A stretch of 64,000 nt of DNA, from positions 186,001 through 250,000 of the forward strand of contig JACCEO010000003.1 of NCBI GenBank assembly GCA_013416485.1, read 5' to 3'. Position 1 is the stretch's first letter; each line of letters opens with the position of its first letter. Both the position numbers and the translations under genes were made by a program. Below the pieces are notes generated by a model. The model worked only from the letters and a program-made list of their open reading frames with translations. It did not search any database and was not told where the DNA came from. Shown piece by piece: positions 18,747 to 27,610 of this stretch. Source of the stretch: Alcaligenaceae bacterium (GTDB lineage: Bacteria; Pseudomonadota; Gammaproteobacteria; Burkholderiales; Burkholderiaceae_B).

Positions 18747-19697
18747 TTACATCTCACGAGACAAAGGAAGTTTGCTACCTGAAATTGCCCGTTCCAGTAG
18801 GACATCGCCGCGGAACCTGAACAGTTTGGCTGGCCTACCTGGGGTACCCGTAACAACCCCACCGGTTTCTTCAACCAGTGCTTGTTGTTCTATTTGGCGG
18901 CGGAAATTTTGTTTGTGTAGACGTCGCCCAGCTAACGCTTCTACCGCTTGTTGCAATTGCAGCAAGGTAAACTCAGGCGGCATAAGTTCAAACACCACGG
19001 GACGATATTTGATTTTGGCCCGTAAACGGGCAATACCTGTGGCCAGTATGCGTCTATGGTCATACTGCATAGATTCGCCGGGTATCAATAGCCCAGAACT
19101 AGTGTCTTTGTCGTCTTTACGATGCGCTTCGGGTACCAAACCAGCCTCGAACAAAAGTTCATAACGCTGCAGCACCAGGTCTTCGTTCCATTCATGTCCA
19201 TCCAAACCAAAAGTAATAGCCACACGCTGCTGGCGCTGCCTAGCCAGGCCAAGGTCATTACTAACACTACTAGTCCAAGCTGTGAGGGCGGGAACGATCA
19301 ACTCAGCAATTAACGCAGGAGGGCCCTCACGGCGCTCTTCCCAGGGAAAGTAACGATACCAGTCCTGCCAACCTACCTGTTCTACACCGGTATAACCAGC
19401 TTCACGGGTCAAACCCAAGTAACTAACAGAAATAATGTTGCGACCGCCATCGGATTGATCACGCCTATCGCGGTCGGCAAAAGTATAAAGCTGCTCTACA
19501 TACCCCAAAGGGTGATGAGTTTGTGCCTCTACCCAGCTACGCAAGCCGCTTTGTAAAGAACGATGCAATAACTGAAACGGGCCAGCAGGCAAGGCTGTGG
19601 CACATTCTGTGGTCAACACGCGTGGCACGCCATCGGTAACCGCTGCTAAAACAGCGACCAATTCGGCCGATACAGGATGTTCTAAGGCTAAAGACAT
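18747..19697 (-). CDS. NrtR-like Nudix-related transcriptional regulator
   Basis: Of 316 residues, the N-terminal part (about 20-200) is a Nudix-like ligand-sensing domain with the NrtR hallmark EQLYTFADRDR and NIISVSYLGLT. The Nudix catalytic box is degenerate: the segment where its Glu-rich helix should be reads RSLQSGLRSWVEAQ, so hydrolase activity is unlikely. The C-terminal part (about 225-300) is the family's winged helix (ELMPPEFTLLQLQQAVEAL, LHKQNFRRQIEQ, GRPAKLFRF). Known NrtR proteins sense ADP-ribose or NAD metabolites and repress NAD genes through 21-base palindromes. Here the gene is upstream of, and codirectional with, liv cluster 1, whose promoter contains two 21-base palindromes; control of that transporter is my inference. 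Confidence 0.8.
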   Translation of the reverse strand: MSLALEHPVSAELVAVLAAVTDGVPRVLTTECATALPAGPFQLLHRSLQSGLRSWVEAQTHHPLGYVEQLYTFADRDRRDQSDGGRNIISVSYLGLTREAGYTGVEQVGWQDWYRYFPWEERREGPPALIAELIVPALTAWTSSVSNDLGLARQRQQRVAITFGLDGHEWNEDLVLQRYELLFEAGLVPEAHRKDDKDTSSGLLIPGESMQYDHRRILATGIARLRAKIKYRPVVFELMPPEFTLLQLQQAVEALAGRRLHKQNFRRQIEQQALVEETGGVVTGTPGRPAKLFRFRGDVLLERAISGSKLPLSREM

Positions 19698-19752
19698 AAG
19701 CCCAATTTTACCTGCCTATTAGTAAATTCTGCATAATCTGCTGATTAACGAC

Positions 19753-19792
19753 AAGGCCACTGTTTAATGCTTACGCATCAAACAGTGGCCTT
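19753..19792. terminator. Strong inverted repeat, likely terminator
   Basis: A perfect 13-base stem (AAGGCCACTGTTT and its complement) with a further ATGC/GCAT pairing in the loop. It lies between the small lipoprotein gene and the NrtR-like gene, both on the minus strand, about 60 bases past the lipoprotein stop. The T-run is better on the plus strand than on the minus strand, so efficiency for the lipoprotein transcript is uncertain. Confidence 0.55.
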
Positions 19793-19852
19793 TTGTCTAT
19801 GTAACGTTCAAATCGTCACATTGGGCATTAAACCCACGCTGCAAACTGGCGC

Positions 19853-20080
19853 TTAGCGGTTTTTACCCACTTGGTCGCCTATGACACCACCAATGGCAGC
19901 ACCACCTGCTGTACCCAGCACACTACCGCCGGAAATAACAGCACCTGCTACGCCGCCAATACCTGCACCAGTGACAGTGCTTTTTTGACGATGGTTCATG
20001 TTGTCCCAGGAAGAACAACCGGTCATAGCAATACCCAAAACCGTAACTGCCACTGCTTTACTTAATAGTGTGAGTTTCAT
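19853..20080 (-). CDS. Small glycine-zipper outer-membrane-type lipoprotein
   Basis: A 75-residue precursor. A lipoprotein signal (MKLTLLSKAVAVTVLGIAM) is followed by the lipobox TGC, so the mature protein starts at the cysteine. The rest is a glycine-zipper hairpin (GAGIGGVAGAVI and GTAGGAAIGGVIG) as in OsmB/SlyB-like proteins, predicted to insert in or lie against a membrane. The ATG at 20080 has GGAGAT upstream; an upstream in-frame start is unlikely. Proteins of this kind are often envelope-stress induced; nothing here proves that. Confidence 0.85.
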   Translation of the reverse strand: MKLTLLSKAVAVTVLGIAMTGCSSWDNMNHRQKSTVTGAGIGGVAGAVISGGSVLGTAGGAAIGGVIGDQVGKNR

Positions 20081-20251
20081 AATAATCTCCGTAATACACT
20101 TTGCTGCTATCACACAAGCAATGATTAACAGTAGCCGATTAAAGAAAATTTCGCTTTATAAAATACGAAGAGTTGTTATGTAACGCTACATCTGTAACCA
20201 CCCAGTCAGGCGGCTTTAGCGTGAACAAAACACCCTTTTTAGGGCCTGTTC

Positions 20252-20794
20252 CTAAGCTGCCTTAATCAACTGCAATACCTGACGAAACTGAGGGTGGGCA
20301 GGCGTTTCCATCCACTCGAACATGGCCATTTCTGCCGTAACCAGCTCTAGACCATAATGATTCCAGCGCTGGCATGCCGCAGCATGGTTAGCCACACTAC
20401 GTGACCCTATGCAATCCGTGACCAGCACAGGAGTATATCCTTGCGCTGCCAGACCCAATCCAGTTTGTAACACGCACACATGGGCCTCGGTGCCAATTAA
20501 CAACACCCTAGTTCTGCCCACAGGCAAAGTTGGTAAAAAATCCGGTTCACGAGTGGCATCAAAATGCGTTTTATGAAAAACAGTATCTATGGCAGGCAGC
20601 AACTCAGGGGTAGTTTCCCCTACTTTATCGGCCCAATGCTCGGTAGCCAATACAGGCACACCTAGCAACTGCGCAGCCTGTGCCAAGCGTGTAGCACGCC
20701 CTATCAGGGCCGCGCTATCGTGTATGGCAGGCAACAAGGACAATTGCATGTCCACAACCAACAACACAGACTGATGAGCGGCTAACACGGTCAT
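20252..20794 (-). CDS. Isochorismatase-family cysteine hydrolase
   Basis: A 180-residue single-domain hydrolase of the YcaC/isochorismatase fold. Catalytic candidates are the Asp of LVVDMQ, the Lys of HKTHFDA and the Cys of GTEAHVCVLQ. The DxHxxH zinc site of nicotinamidases is missing, so PncA function is not supported. It starts 9 bases after the ettA stop with AAAGGAA as ribosome site, so it is probably cotranscribed with ettA. The substrate is unknown. Confidence 0.85.
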   Translation of the reverse strand: MTVLAAHQSVLLVVDMQLSLLPAIHDSAALIGRATRLAQAAQLLGVPVLATEHWADKVGETTPELLPAIDTVFHKTHFDATREPDFLPTLPVGRTRVLLIGTEAHVCVLQTGLGLAAQGYTPVLVTDCIGSRSVANHAAACQRWNHYGLELVTAEMAMFEWMETPAHPQFRQVLQLIKAA

Positions 20795-20803
20795 GGCATT
20801 CCT

Positions 20804-22477
20804 TTATTTCAGGGATTTATAACGCAAGCGTTTGGGCTTAGAGGCTTCTTCACCCAGACGCAATTTTTTATCAGCTTCGTATTCCTGGTAGTTACCATCA
20901 AAAAAGATAGCTTGAGAATCCCCTTCAAATGCAAGAATATGAGTAGCGATACGGTCCAAAAACCACCTGTCGTGACTGATCACCATCACTGTGCCTGCGA
21001 ACTCTAGCAACGCATCTTCCAGCGCGCGCAAGGTTTCCACGTCCAAGTCGTTGGATGGTTCATCCAGCAGCAGCACATTACCACCAGCGATCAGAGTTTT
21101 AGCTAGGTGCAAACGGCCACGCTCACCACCGGACAAATTTCCAACCCGCTTGTTTTGATCGCCACCACGGAAGTTAAACCGCCCCAGATAGGCTCGGGAT
21201 GGCATCTCGAAGCGCCCTACAGTAAGGATATCTGCACCATCAGAGACTGCCTCAAAAACCGTTTTGTCATCGGGTAAGGACTCGCGTGACTGATCGACAA
21301 ACGCCAGCTGAACTGTTTGACCAATTTTCACATCACCAGAATCTGCTTGTTCTTGGCCTGCTATCATGCGGAACAACGTGGATTTACCTGCTCCGTTGGG
21401 GCCTATGATGCCAACAATAGCACCCGCAGGCACCTTGAAGCTCAGGTTGTCGATCAATAAACGATCACCATAAGACTTGCTGACCTTATCGAATTCTATG
21501 ACGTCATTACCCAGTCGCTCGGCCACAGGAATAAAGATTTCCTGGGTTTCGTTACGCTTCTGGTATTCGTGAGACGACAATTCCTCGAAACGCGCCAAGC
21601 GGGCTTTAGCTTTTGCTTGACGACCTTTGGGATTCTGCCTAACCCATTCAAGTTCTTTTTTGATGGTGCGTTGACGTGCGGATTCGGTGGACTCTTCCTG
21701 AGCCAGACGGGCTTCTTTTTGTTCTAGCCAGGACGTGTAATTTCCCTTCCAGGGTATACCGTGACCACGGTCAAGTTCCAGTATCCAGTCAGCAGCGTTA
21801 TCCAGGAAATAGCGATCGTGGGTAACCCCCACCACAGTACCGGGAAATTGACGCAAAAATTGCTCTAGCCATTCGACGCTTTCTGCATCCAGGTGGTTGG
21901 TAGGTTCATCTAGCAAGAGCATATCGGGCTTGGACAACAGCAAGCGACACAAGGCCACACGGCGCTTTTCACCACCCGATAAATTACCAATAATGGCATC
22001 CCAAGGTGCCAGGCGCAAGGCATCGGCAGCGATTTCCATCTGATGCTCGATATCGTCAGAACCACTGGATGCTGCCGCAGAGATAATGGCTTCCAGCTCA
22101 CCCTGCTCGGCCGCCAAAGCGTCGAAATCAGCGTCGGGTTCGGCATATTCAGCGTAGACTTCTTCCAGTCGTTTACGTGCGCTAAACAAGGCACCCATAC
22201 CCTCTTCAACAGACTGCCTTACAGTGTGCTCGGGATTCAACATGGGTTCCTGGGGCAAATAACCAATGTTCAGCCCCGACATAGGTATGGCTTCACCTTC
22301 GATGTCTTTATCTACACCAGCCATGATTTTTAGCAGTGTTGATTTACCCGAACCATTCAAGCCCAGTACGCCAATTTTTGCGCCTGGAAAAAAAGACAAA
22401 GAAATATCGCGCAAAATCTGCCGTTTTGGTGGCACGATTTTGCCGACCCGATTCATCGTGTATACGTATTGAGCCAT
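20804..22477 (-). CDS. ettA: Energy-dependent translational throttle protein EttA (ABC-F)
   Basis: Soluble ABC-F ATPase that binds the ribosomal E site and gates entry to elongation according to ATP/ADP. The 557 residues contain two ABC domains: Walker A GLNGSGKS and GPNGAGKS, signatures LSGGEKRRVALCRLL and LSGGERGRLHLAKTL, and Walker B LLLDEPTNHLD and LLLDEPSNDLD, joined by a basic linker with the RQNPKGRQAKAKARL segment. The ATG at 22477 gives the family's usual MAQYVYTMNRVGK start. No membrane helices are present, so it is not a transporter. Confidence 0.95.
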   Translation of the reverse strand: MAQYVYTMNRVGKIVPPKRQILRDISLSFFPGAKIGVLGLNGSGKSTLLKIMAGVDKDIEGEAIPMSGLNIGYLPQEPMLNPEHTVRQSVEEGMGALFSARKRLEEVYAEYAEPDADFDALAAEQGELEAIISAAASSGSDDIEHQMEIAADALRLAPWDAIIGNLSGGEKRRVALCRLLLSKPDMLLLDEPTNHLDAESVEWLEQFLRQFPGTVVGVTHDRYFLDNAADWILELDRGHGIPWKGNYTSWLEQKEARLAQEESTESARQRTIKKELEWVRQNPKGRQAKAKARLARFEELSSHEYQKRNETQEIFIPVAERLGNDVIEFDKVSKSYGDRLLIDNLSFKVPAGAIVGIIGPNGAGKSTLFRMIAGQEQADSGDVKIGQTVQLAFVDQSRESLPDDKTVFEAVSDGADILTVGRFEMPSRAYLGRFNFRGGDQNKRVGNLSGGERGRLHLAKTLIAGGNVLLLDEPSNDLDVETLRALEDALLEFAGTVMVISHDRWFLDRIATHILAFEGDSQAIFFDGNYQEYEADKKLRLGEEASKPKRLRYKSLK

Positions 22478-22599
22478 GTAATTATTATCAGCAAGGTAAG
22501 TAAAACAACAATTGTAGGCTGTACCGCAGGATAAAGGGACCACTAACTGCCAAGCATCTATATGGCTTAAAATGAAAGCTTAGTTTAGGAACCCATACC

Positions 22600-23100
22600 A
22601 TGCCAGTCAATTTAGTTTTTACCGCCGACGAAATCGATTTACTAGGCCGTACCGCCGATGCATTAAGCGCTTACATGGGTAAACCCGTGCTAGCCCAAGT
22701 GATGGATGCCGCTGAAACCGGCTTCGAATGGGTGGTTTTTGCAGTCCCTTTACAACCTCAAGACAAACTCGATGACTTTATTACCGTAGAAGTTGGTGGC
22801 CCTGATGTACGTTTACTGGGCAATAAAGGCGGGTTAGACATGGCTGACAATGAACTTTTTGATGGCGAGTACCTGTGGGCCATACAACTTTCCGAGTTGG
22901 AAGGAGCTCGCTTTATCAAAGTCGACCAGGAAGGGGACGAAATTGGTTGGACAGACAACCTCCAAGACCTACTGCCTTTTGACATCGTCGATGAAGCCAT
23001 ATCCGATGACCTAGACGACGACAATGAGCCTGACGATCAGGACGCCGGCACACCCGACTTGCCTGTTAGCTACTTACCACCATCAGACAAACTGCACTAA
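22600..23100 (+). CDS. Conserved-looking protein of unknown function with acidic tail
   Basis: 166 residues, no signal peptide or membrane helix. The N-terminal 125 residues look folded, with alternating hydrophobic strands (FEWVVFAVPLQPQDKLDD, YLWAIQLSELEGARFIKV). The C-terminal 40 are very acidic and Pro-rich (DDLDDDNEPDDQD) and likely disordered. I do not recognise a family. It diverges from ettA and has no codirectional partner within 7 kb. Its codon use looks like its neighbours', so it is probably native. Confidence 0.75.
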   Translation: MPVNLVFTADEIDLLGRTADALSAYMGKPVLAQVMDAAETGFEWVVFAVPLQPQDKLDDFITVEVGGPDVRLLGNKGGLDMADNELFDGEYLWAIQLSELEGARFIKVDQEGDEIGWTDNLQDLLPFDIVDEAISDDLDDDNEPDDQDAGTPDLPVSYLPPSDKLH

Positions 23101-23148
23101 AAAGCCACTACCATGCTGACTGCACGTATAGGCCTGCAAGCGTAGCTT

Positions 23149-24075
23149 TTAGGCGCGCATGCGGTCCCTGACATATAACATCGCGCCCATAGGCCACATC
23201 AGGGCCACCAACATGCGTGACTTCCAACCTTTCAAGCCCCGCCCCGCCGGGTAAGCCTGTCCAGCATGTCGTAAATGCAAACCAAACCGGGTATAGCGCG
23301 CTGCTGCCATTAAAAAAGCCTGTGGCCTATAACGTAGCCAAGGCAAGCACTCGACCACCATGTCTTGGGCTAACAACCATAGGCCCAGCGCATGCTGCTG
23401 ACTTTCTTTGCCCTGACGGGATAGGGAGTCAGCACTATCGTAGTACACCCGAAATACCTGATTCACAAAACGTATTTGGTAACCCGCTCTGGCCATAGCT
23501 CGCCAAACCAGACTTTCTGGCACAAAACCAGGTATTTCGTCGGGAAAAGGAAATTTGCGCAATATTTCCGTACGCAAACAACCAAATTTTTCACCTTGAA
23601 TGTTGTAGCGAAACGTGATGTCTAGCGCGTTCGAATCGAAGATATCTTTGGGGTACATATCCCCCACGACTTTGCCATCAGGCCTGGCACATAACCCCGT
23701 AATAGCCACAAAGCTAGGACCAGCATCAACAGAAATATCATGCCAGATAGCTGCCATGCTGTGCAAGGCATTCACATCCAGGCTGTCATCACTATCCAGC
23801 GCTACTATCCACTCGCCTCTGGCAAGTTTGACCCCGTGATTAAACGCCGTCTTCTTGTGTTGATTTTCCTGCCAGACATAGCGTATGGGAAAGCGTGCTT
23901 CTTGTTGCCAAGCTTCTATGAGCTGACGTGTACCATCTGTTGAGCCGTCATCCACCACCACCCATTCAAAATCTTGGAATGTTTGTTCACACAACGATAA
24001 GTACGCGCGCTCTAGGGCATGAGCGCGGTTATAGGTAGGCGTTAATACCGTAAACAGGTAAGGCCACATTGCCAT
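23149..24075 (-). CDS. Family 2 glycosyltransferase
   Basis: 308-residue GT-A fold transferase. The N terminus FTVLTPTYNRAHALERAYLS and VVVDDGSTDGT form the nucleotide-sugar site, and VALDSDDSL carries the DxD-type metal motif. A C-terminal stretch with aromatic and hydrophobic residues may touch the membrane. It probably adds a sugar to a surface glycan, but no other glycan genes are nearby, so acceptor and donor are unknown. The start is ATG 24075; ATG 24069 is an alternative. Confidence 0.88.
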   Translation of the reverse strand: MAMWPYLFTVLTPTYNRAHALERAYLSLCEQTFQDFEWVVVDDGSTDGTRQLIEAWQQEARFPIRYVWQENQHKKTAFNHGVKLARGEWIVALDSDDSLDVNALHSMAAIWHDISVDAGPSFVAITGLCARPDGKVVGDMYPKDIFDSNALDITFRYNIQGEKFGCLRTEILRKFPFPDEIPGFVPESLVWRAMARAGYQIRFVNQVFRVYYDSADSLSRQGKESQQHALGLWLLAQDMVVECLPWLRYRPQAFLMAAARYTRFGLHLRHAGQAYPAGRGLKGWKSRMLVALMWPMGAMLYVRDRMRA

Positions 24076-24131
24076 GCTAATTCTTCTATTTATTCAGTAA
24101 TTAAAGGCACACAATCATAATAAGACAAAAA

Positions 24132-24161
24132 AAACCGCAGATCATAAAGATTCTGCGGTTT
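24132..24161 (-). terminator. Rho-independent terminator of the small basic protein gene
   Basis: Ten-base stem (core AACCGCAG/CTGCGGTT) with a ten-base loop. On the minus strand it is followed directly by a run of eight Ts, a classic intrinsic terminator. It lies about 75 bases past the stop of the 42-residue gene. Confidence 0.85.
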
Positions 24162-24164
24162 GTA

Positions 24165-24183
24165 GTCTTGTGTAACACAAGAC
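24165..24183. repeat. Inverted repeat next to the terminator
   Basis: GTCTTGTG and CACAAGAC separated by TAA, followed at once by the ten-base palindrome GACTTAAGTC. It lies in the 3' untranslated part of the small basic gene, before its terminator, and may be an RNA-stability hairpin. Confidence 0.45.
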
Positions 24184-24237
24184 TTAAGTCAGCAACGCCC
24201 TAACCCTAGGTTGGTGGCAGCGGCTAACTTAATTGCT

Positions 24238-24366
24238 TCAAGCGCGCTTTACTTTCTCGAGCATCTTGAAAACACCTTTGGGCGAACGAGCGAAAAGACG
24301 CTTGAACGCTTTGCCCAAACAACGACGCTCAATGGTGTTGCGGCGGTTGCGTTTGATTTCTGCCAT
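24238..24366 (-). CDS. 42-residue strongly basic small protein
   Basis: Starts MAEIKRNRRNTIERR and ends KMLEKVKRA. Fifteen of 42 residues are Lys or Arg and only three are acidic. No hydrophobic segment is present; the C-terminal half could form an amphipathic helix. A GGAGAT sits five bases before the ATG and an intrinsic terminator follows, so this is a well-formed independent gene despite its length. I do not recognise it: it matches neither ribosomal bS21, bL34, bL36 nor THX. The charge suggests RNA, ribosome or DNA binding (inference). It sits downstream of accD, where many Burkholderiales have folC. Confidence 0.75.
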   Translation of the reverse strand: MAEIKRNRRNTIERRCLGKAFKRLFARSPKGVFKMLEKVKRA

Positions 24367-24521
24367 GTCGTATCTCCGGTAGGCTCTAAATTCAGTTAAC
24401 TTCTGATTCTACCACGTACGGGCTGCATTTCCAAAAAGACAAGCCCGATACCAAACAAGAAAGACACTATTCACTGTGCCAAACAAAGATAATGGCTTGG
24501 GCTTTTGGAGCCATAAAAAAA

Positions 24522-25406
24522 TTAAGAAGCTACCTTGGCAATAACATCCATCGGCTGGCGTGTTAGCAAAGCCAGCAAATGTGCTAATTCCTCGCGCATG
24601 GAACGACGATCCACCACCATATCAATAGCGCCCTTGGTCATTAAGAATTCTGCACGCTGAAATCCTTCAGGTAGTTTTTCACGTACGGTTTGCTCAATAA
24701 CACGTGGACCAGCAAAGCCTATCAGTGCTTTAGGTTCGGCAATGACCACATCGCCCATGAAGGCGAAACTGGCCGACACCCCACCCATAGTGGGGTCCGT
24801 CAATATGCTAATAAACGGCAGACCTGCTTCAGACAACTGAGTCAACATGGCATTGGTTTTCGCCATTTGCAGCAACGAAAACAGGCTTTCCTGCATACGT
24901 GCGCCGCCAGAAGATGCTACACAAATAAACGGTGTGCGGTTTTTGATGGCTTCTTGTACGCCACGGGCAAAACGTTCGCCCACGACCGACCCCATAGAGC
25001 CGCCCATGAATTCGAATTCGAAACAGGAAAGTACCACTGGCATAGACAGTATGCTGCCACTGATCGTGATCATGGCTTCGCTTTCGCCGGTATGCTTGGT
25101 GGCTTCCGAAACTCGTTCTGTGTACTTACGGCTATCACGGAACTTTAGTGGGTCAACTGGACGTATATTCTGACCAATTTCCACGCGACCTTCGCGATCT
25201 AATAACGAGTCTATACGAGCCCGTGCGCCTATGCGCATGTGGTGATCACACTGAGGACACACGTTTAGCGTAGCCTTCAAATCTTCTTTGTACAGTACAG
25301 TTTCGCACGATGGGCATTTCACCCAAATGCCTTCTGGGACTCGGCGTGCGCCAGCATCCTGGTTGCGGTTAATCCGTGGCGGCAGAATCTTATCTATCCA
25401 GCTCAT
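24522..25406 (-). CDS. accD: Acetyl-CoA carboxylase carboxyltransferase subunit beta
   Basis: With AccA, transfers the carboxyl group from biotin to acetyl-CoA, giving malonyl-CoA for fatty-acid synthesis. The 294 residues show the N-terminal four-Cys zinc finger ([10 protein letters not shown], then VCPQCDHHM) and the crotonase-fold core ([23 protein letters not shown]). It lies about 50 bases after trpA on the same strand, the usual trpBA-accD linkage of this order. Confidence 0.97.
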   Translation of the reverse strand: MSWIDKILPPRINRNQDAGARRVPEGIWVKCPSCETVLYKEDLKATLNVCPQCDHHMRIGARARIDSLLDREGRVEIGQNIRPVDPLKFRDSRKYTERVSEATKHTGESEAMITISGSILSMPVVLSCFEFEFMGGSMGSVVGERFARGVQEAIKNRTPFICVASSGGARMQESLFSLLQMAKTNAMLTQLSEAGLPFISILTDPTMGGVSASFAFMGDVVIAEPKALIGFAGPRVIEQTVREKLPEGFQRAEFLMTKGAIDMVVDRRSMREELAHLLALLTRQPMDVIAKVAS

Positions 25407-25456
25407 AATATTTCCTGATAACGGACTAGTACCAGACCAGCCCTGTTGTTCTTTTG

Positions 25457-26299
25457 TTATTGGCCTAGAGCCGTGTGTATGTTAGATAACCAATCGGCAG
25501 CGGCCTGTATGGCCAACGCATCAGCAGCCTGCTGGTCGCTACCGGCCTGCATAGCCGTTGCAACAGCATTCTCCATGGTTTCTATTAGCTTGCTGCCTAT
25601 AACGATAGCGTCAGCGCACTGCGCTAATCGACTGGCGCTTTCGGCATCTCTTATGCCAAAACCAACCCCTACAGGGATAGTGACATACTGCCGTATTAGG
25701 TCCAGGCGCTTGCTAACGTCAGCGGTGTCTATAGCTGCAGAACCGGTGACGCCTTTAAGGGACACATAGTACACATATCCGCGTGCCACTTGGGCAACTT
25801 TTTGCATCCGCTCGGGTGTTGAAGTGGGTGCCAACAAAAATATGGGGTCTATGCCTGCCTGATCCAGCATCCCTGAGAACTCAGTCATTTCCTCTGGGGG
25901 ATAGTCCACTACCAGCAAACCATCGACACCCGCCTGGCTGGCCCGTTGCGCAAATACTGCCTGGCCCATGCGCTCTATGGGATTGGCATAGCCCATAAGT
26001 ACCACAGGCGTAGTTTGATCATTTTGGCGAAACTTCGCCACCATCTCAAATACCTGCTGCAGCCCCACACCACGTTTAATAGCACGCTCGGCGGCCTGCT
26101 GTATCACGGGGCCATCGGCCATAGGGTCAGAAAACGGCACACCCAGTTCGATGACGTCAGCACCGGCCTTGACCAGTGCGTGCATCAAGGCTGGCATAGC
26201 GTCTATAGAGGGATCTCCTGCCGTAATATAAGGAATGAGTGCAGTAGCACCCCGTGTTTTTTCAAACGCGGCTGCTAGCCGCGCATTGGAAGATGTCAT
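25457..26299 (-). CDS. trpA: Tryptophan synthase alpha subunit
   Basis: Cleaves indole-3-glycerol phosphate to indole and glyceraldehyde-3-phosphate, passing indole to TrpB. The 280 residues form a TIM barrel with the catalytic Glu and Asp in [16 protein letters not shown], and the phosphate-binding glycine loop GVGFGIRD. It follows trpB by 18 bases. Confidence 0.97.
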   Translation of the reverse strand: MTSSNARLAAAFEKTRGATALIPYITAGDPSIDAMPALMHALVKAGADVIELGVPFSDPMADGPVIQQAAERAIKRGVGLQQVFEMVAKFRQNDQTTPVVLMGYANPIERMGQAVFAQRASQAGVDGLLVVDYPPEEMTEFSGMLDQAGIDPIFLLAPTSTPERMQKVAQVARGYVYYVSLKGVTGSAAIDTADVSKRLDLIRQYVTIPVGVGFGIRDAESASRLAQCADAIVIGSKLIETMENAVATAMQAGSDQQAADALAIQAAADWLSNIHTALGQ

Positions 26300-26317
26300 G
26301 GCTAAAAAACCCTTACT

Positions 26318-27517
26318 TTACAGGCTGATGCCGCTAAAATCGGCAACGGTGTGCATGTCTTTGTCGCCACGCCCCGACAAATTCACTAAGATGACCTTGT
26401 CTTTTGGCAATGTAGGAGCCAGCCGTGCTGCATAGGCAATCGCGTGCGAGGATTCCAAAGCAGGCATGATCCCTTCCTTACGGCAGCAATCGTGAAATGC
26501 TGCCAAGGCTTCTTGGTCGGTTACACCGATATAGCTTGCCCTGCCACTATCTTTAAGCCAAGCATGCTCAGGGCCTACGCCAGGATAGTCTAATCCAGCA
26601 GAAATAGAGTGGGTTTCCTGTACTTGGCCGTTATCATCCTGTATGACGTAGGTACGATTGCCGTGTAGCACACCAACCGCACCCTTATTCAGCGATGCCG
26701 CATGACGACTGGTATCCAAGCCTTCACCAGCCGCTTCTATGCCGATCAGTTGTACATCGGGGTAGTCAATGTAAGGATAAAAAATACCCATCGCATTAGA
26801 GCCGCCACCCACCGACGCAACCACATAATCAGGTTGACGACCTGCATCTTGAGGCATTTGCTGGACGCATTCGTCACCAATCACAGACTGGAAGTTACGC
26901 ACCATTTGGGGGTAAGGGTGAGGCCCCGCCACCGTACCAATAATATAAAAGGTATTTTCCACGTTCGTGACCCAATCGCGCATGGCTTCATTCAGGGCAT
27001 CTTTCAGGGTGCAAGAACCTGAACTGACTGGCACGACAGTAGCGCCCAACAATTTCATACGGTAGACGTTGGATGCCTGACGGCGTACGTCTTCGCTGCC
27101 CATGTACACCACGCACTCCAGGCCATAGCGTGCCGCTACGGTAGCCGTTGCGACACCATGTTGGCCTGCGCCGGTCTCGGCAATGATACGTGGCTTGCCC
27201 ATACGGCGGGCCAACAGTATTTGCCCTATACAGTTATTGATTTTATGAGCACCGGTATGATTCAGGTCTTCACGCTTGAACCAGATTTGCGCGCCCCCCA
27301 GTTCTTCTGACCAGCGCTTAGCGTGGTACACGGGACTGGGGCGACCCACAAAGTGCTTGAGTTCGTAGTGGAACTCACGCAGGAAATCCGGATCACTTTG
27401 GTACTTTTTATAGGCGACCTTAAGTTCATCCAGAGCATGCACCAGGGTTTCGGCTACAAATGAGCCACCATACTGACCAAAGCGCCCATCTTGATCGGGC
27501 AAAGAATACGATTTCAC
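26318..27517 (-). CDS. trpB: Tryptophan synthase beta subunit
   Basis: PLP enzyme joining indole and serine into tryptophan. The 399 residues show the PLP lysine in HTGAHKINN, the ETGAGQHG loop and the phosphate-binding GGGSNAMG. It starts at a GTG with a full GGAGGT ribosome site upstream. trpF, which often precedes it in Burkholderiales, is absent: relA lies upstream instead. I see no leader peptide or attenuator in the 93 bases before it. Confidence 0.97.
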   Translation of the reverse strand: MKSYSLPDQDGRFGQYGGSFVAETLVHALDELKVAYKKYQSDPDFLREFHYELKHFVGRPSPVYHAKRWSEELGGAQIWFKREDLNHTGAHKINNCIGQILLARRMGKPRIIAETGAGQHGVATATVAARYGLECVVYMGSEDVRRQASNVYRMKLLGATVVPVSSGSCTLKDALNEAMRDWVTNVENTFYIIGTVAGPHPYPQMVRNFQSVIGDECVQQMPQDAGRQPDYVVASVGGGSNAMGIFYPYIDYPDVQLIGIEAAGEGLDTSRHAASLNKGAVGVLHGNRTYVIQDDNGQVQETHSISAGLDYPGVGPEHAWLKDSGRASYIGVTDQEALAAFHDCCRKEGIMPALESSHAIAYAARLAPTLPKDKVILVNLSGRGDKDMHTVADFSGISL

Positions 27518-27610
27518 GCACTAACCTCCGGTTAAGCAAGACCCCTATACAGCCCACTGGAGCCACATGCCGGGTAAACAAGTATTTTAACAGTCTGAGC
27601 CGGAAAGACA

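Noticed and set aside
19753-19792. Inverted repeat as end of a mobile element
   Set aside because: A single hairpin in a normal intergenic position with no transposase, target duplication or second copy.
20252-20794. Isochorismatase-fold protein as a nicotinamidase working with pncB and the NrtR-like regulator
   Set aside because: The zinc-binding DxHxxH-type motif of PncA is absent, and the gene is linked to ettA rather than to NAD genes.
24238-24366. Small basic gene as ribosomal protein bS21, bL34, bL36 or THX
   Set aside because: The sequence lacks the conserved residues of each of these; length and charge are the only similarity.
27518-27610. Trp leader peptide or attenuator before trpB
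   Set aside because: No Trp-rich short frame or alternative hairpins; the region is short and has only a strong ribosome site.
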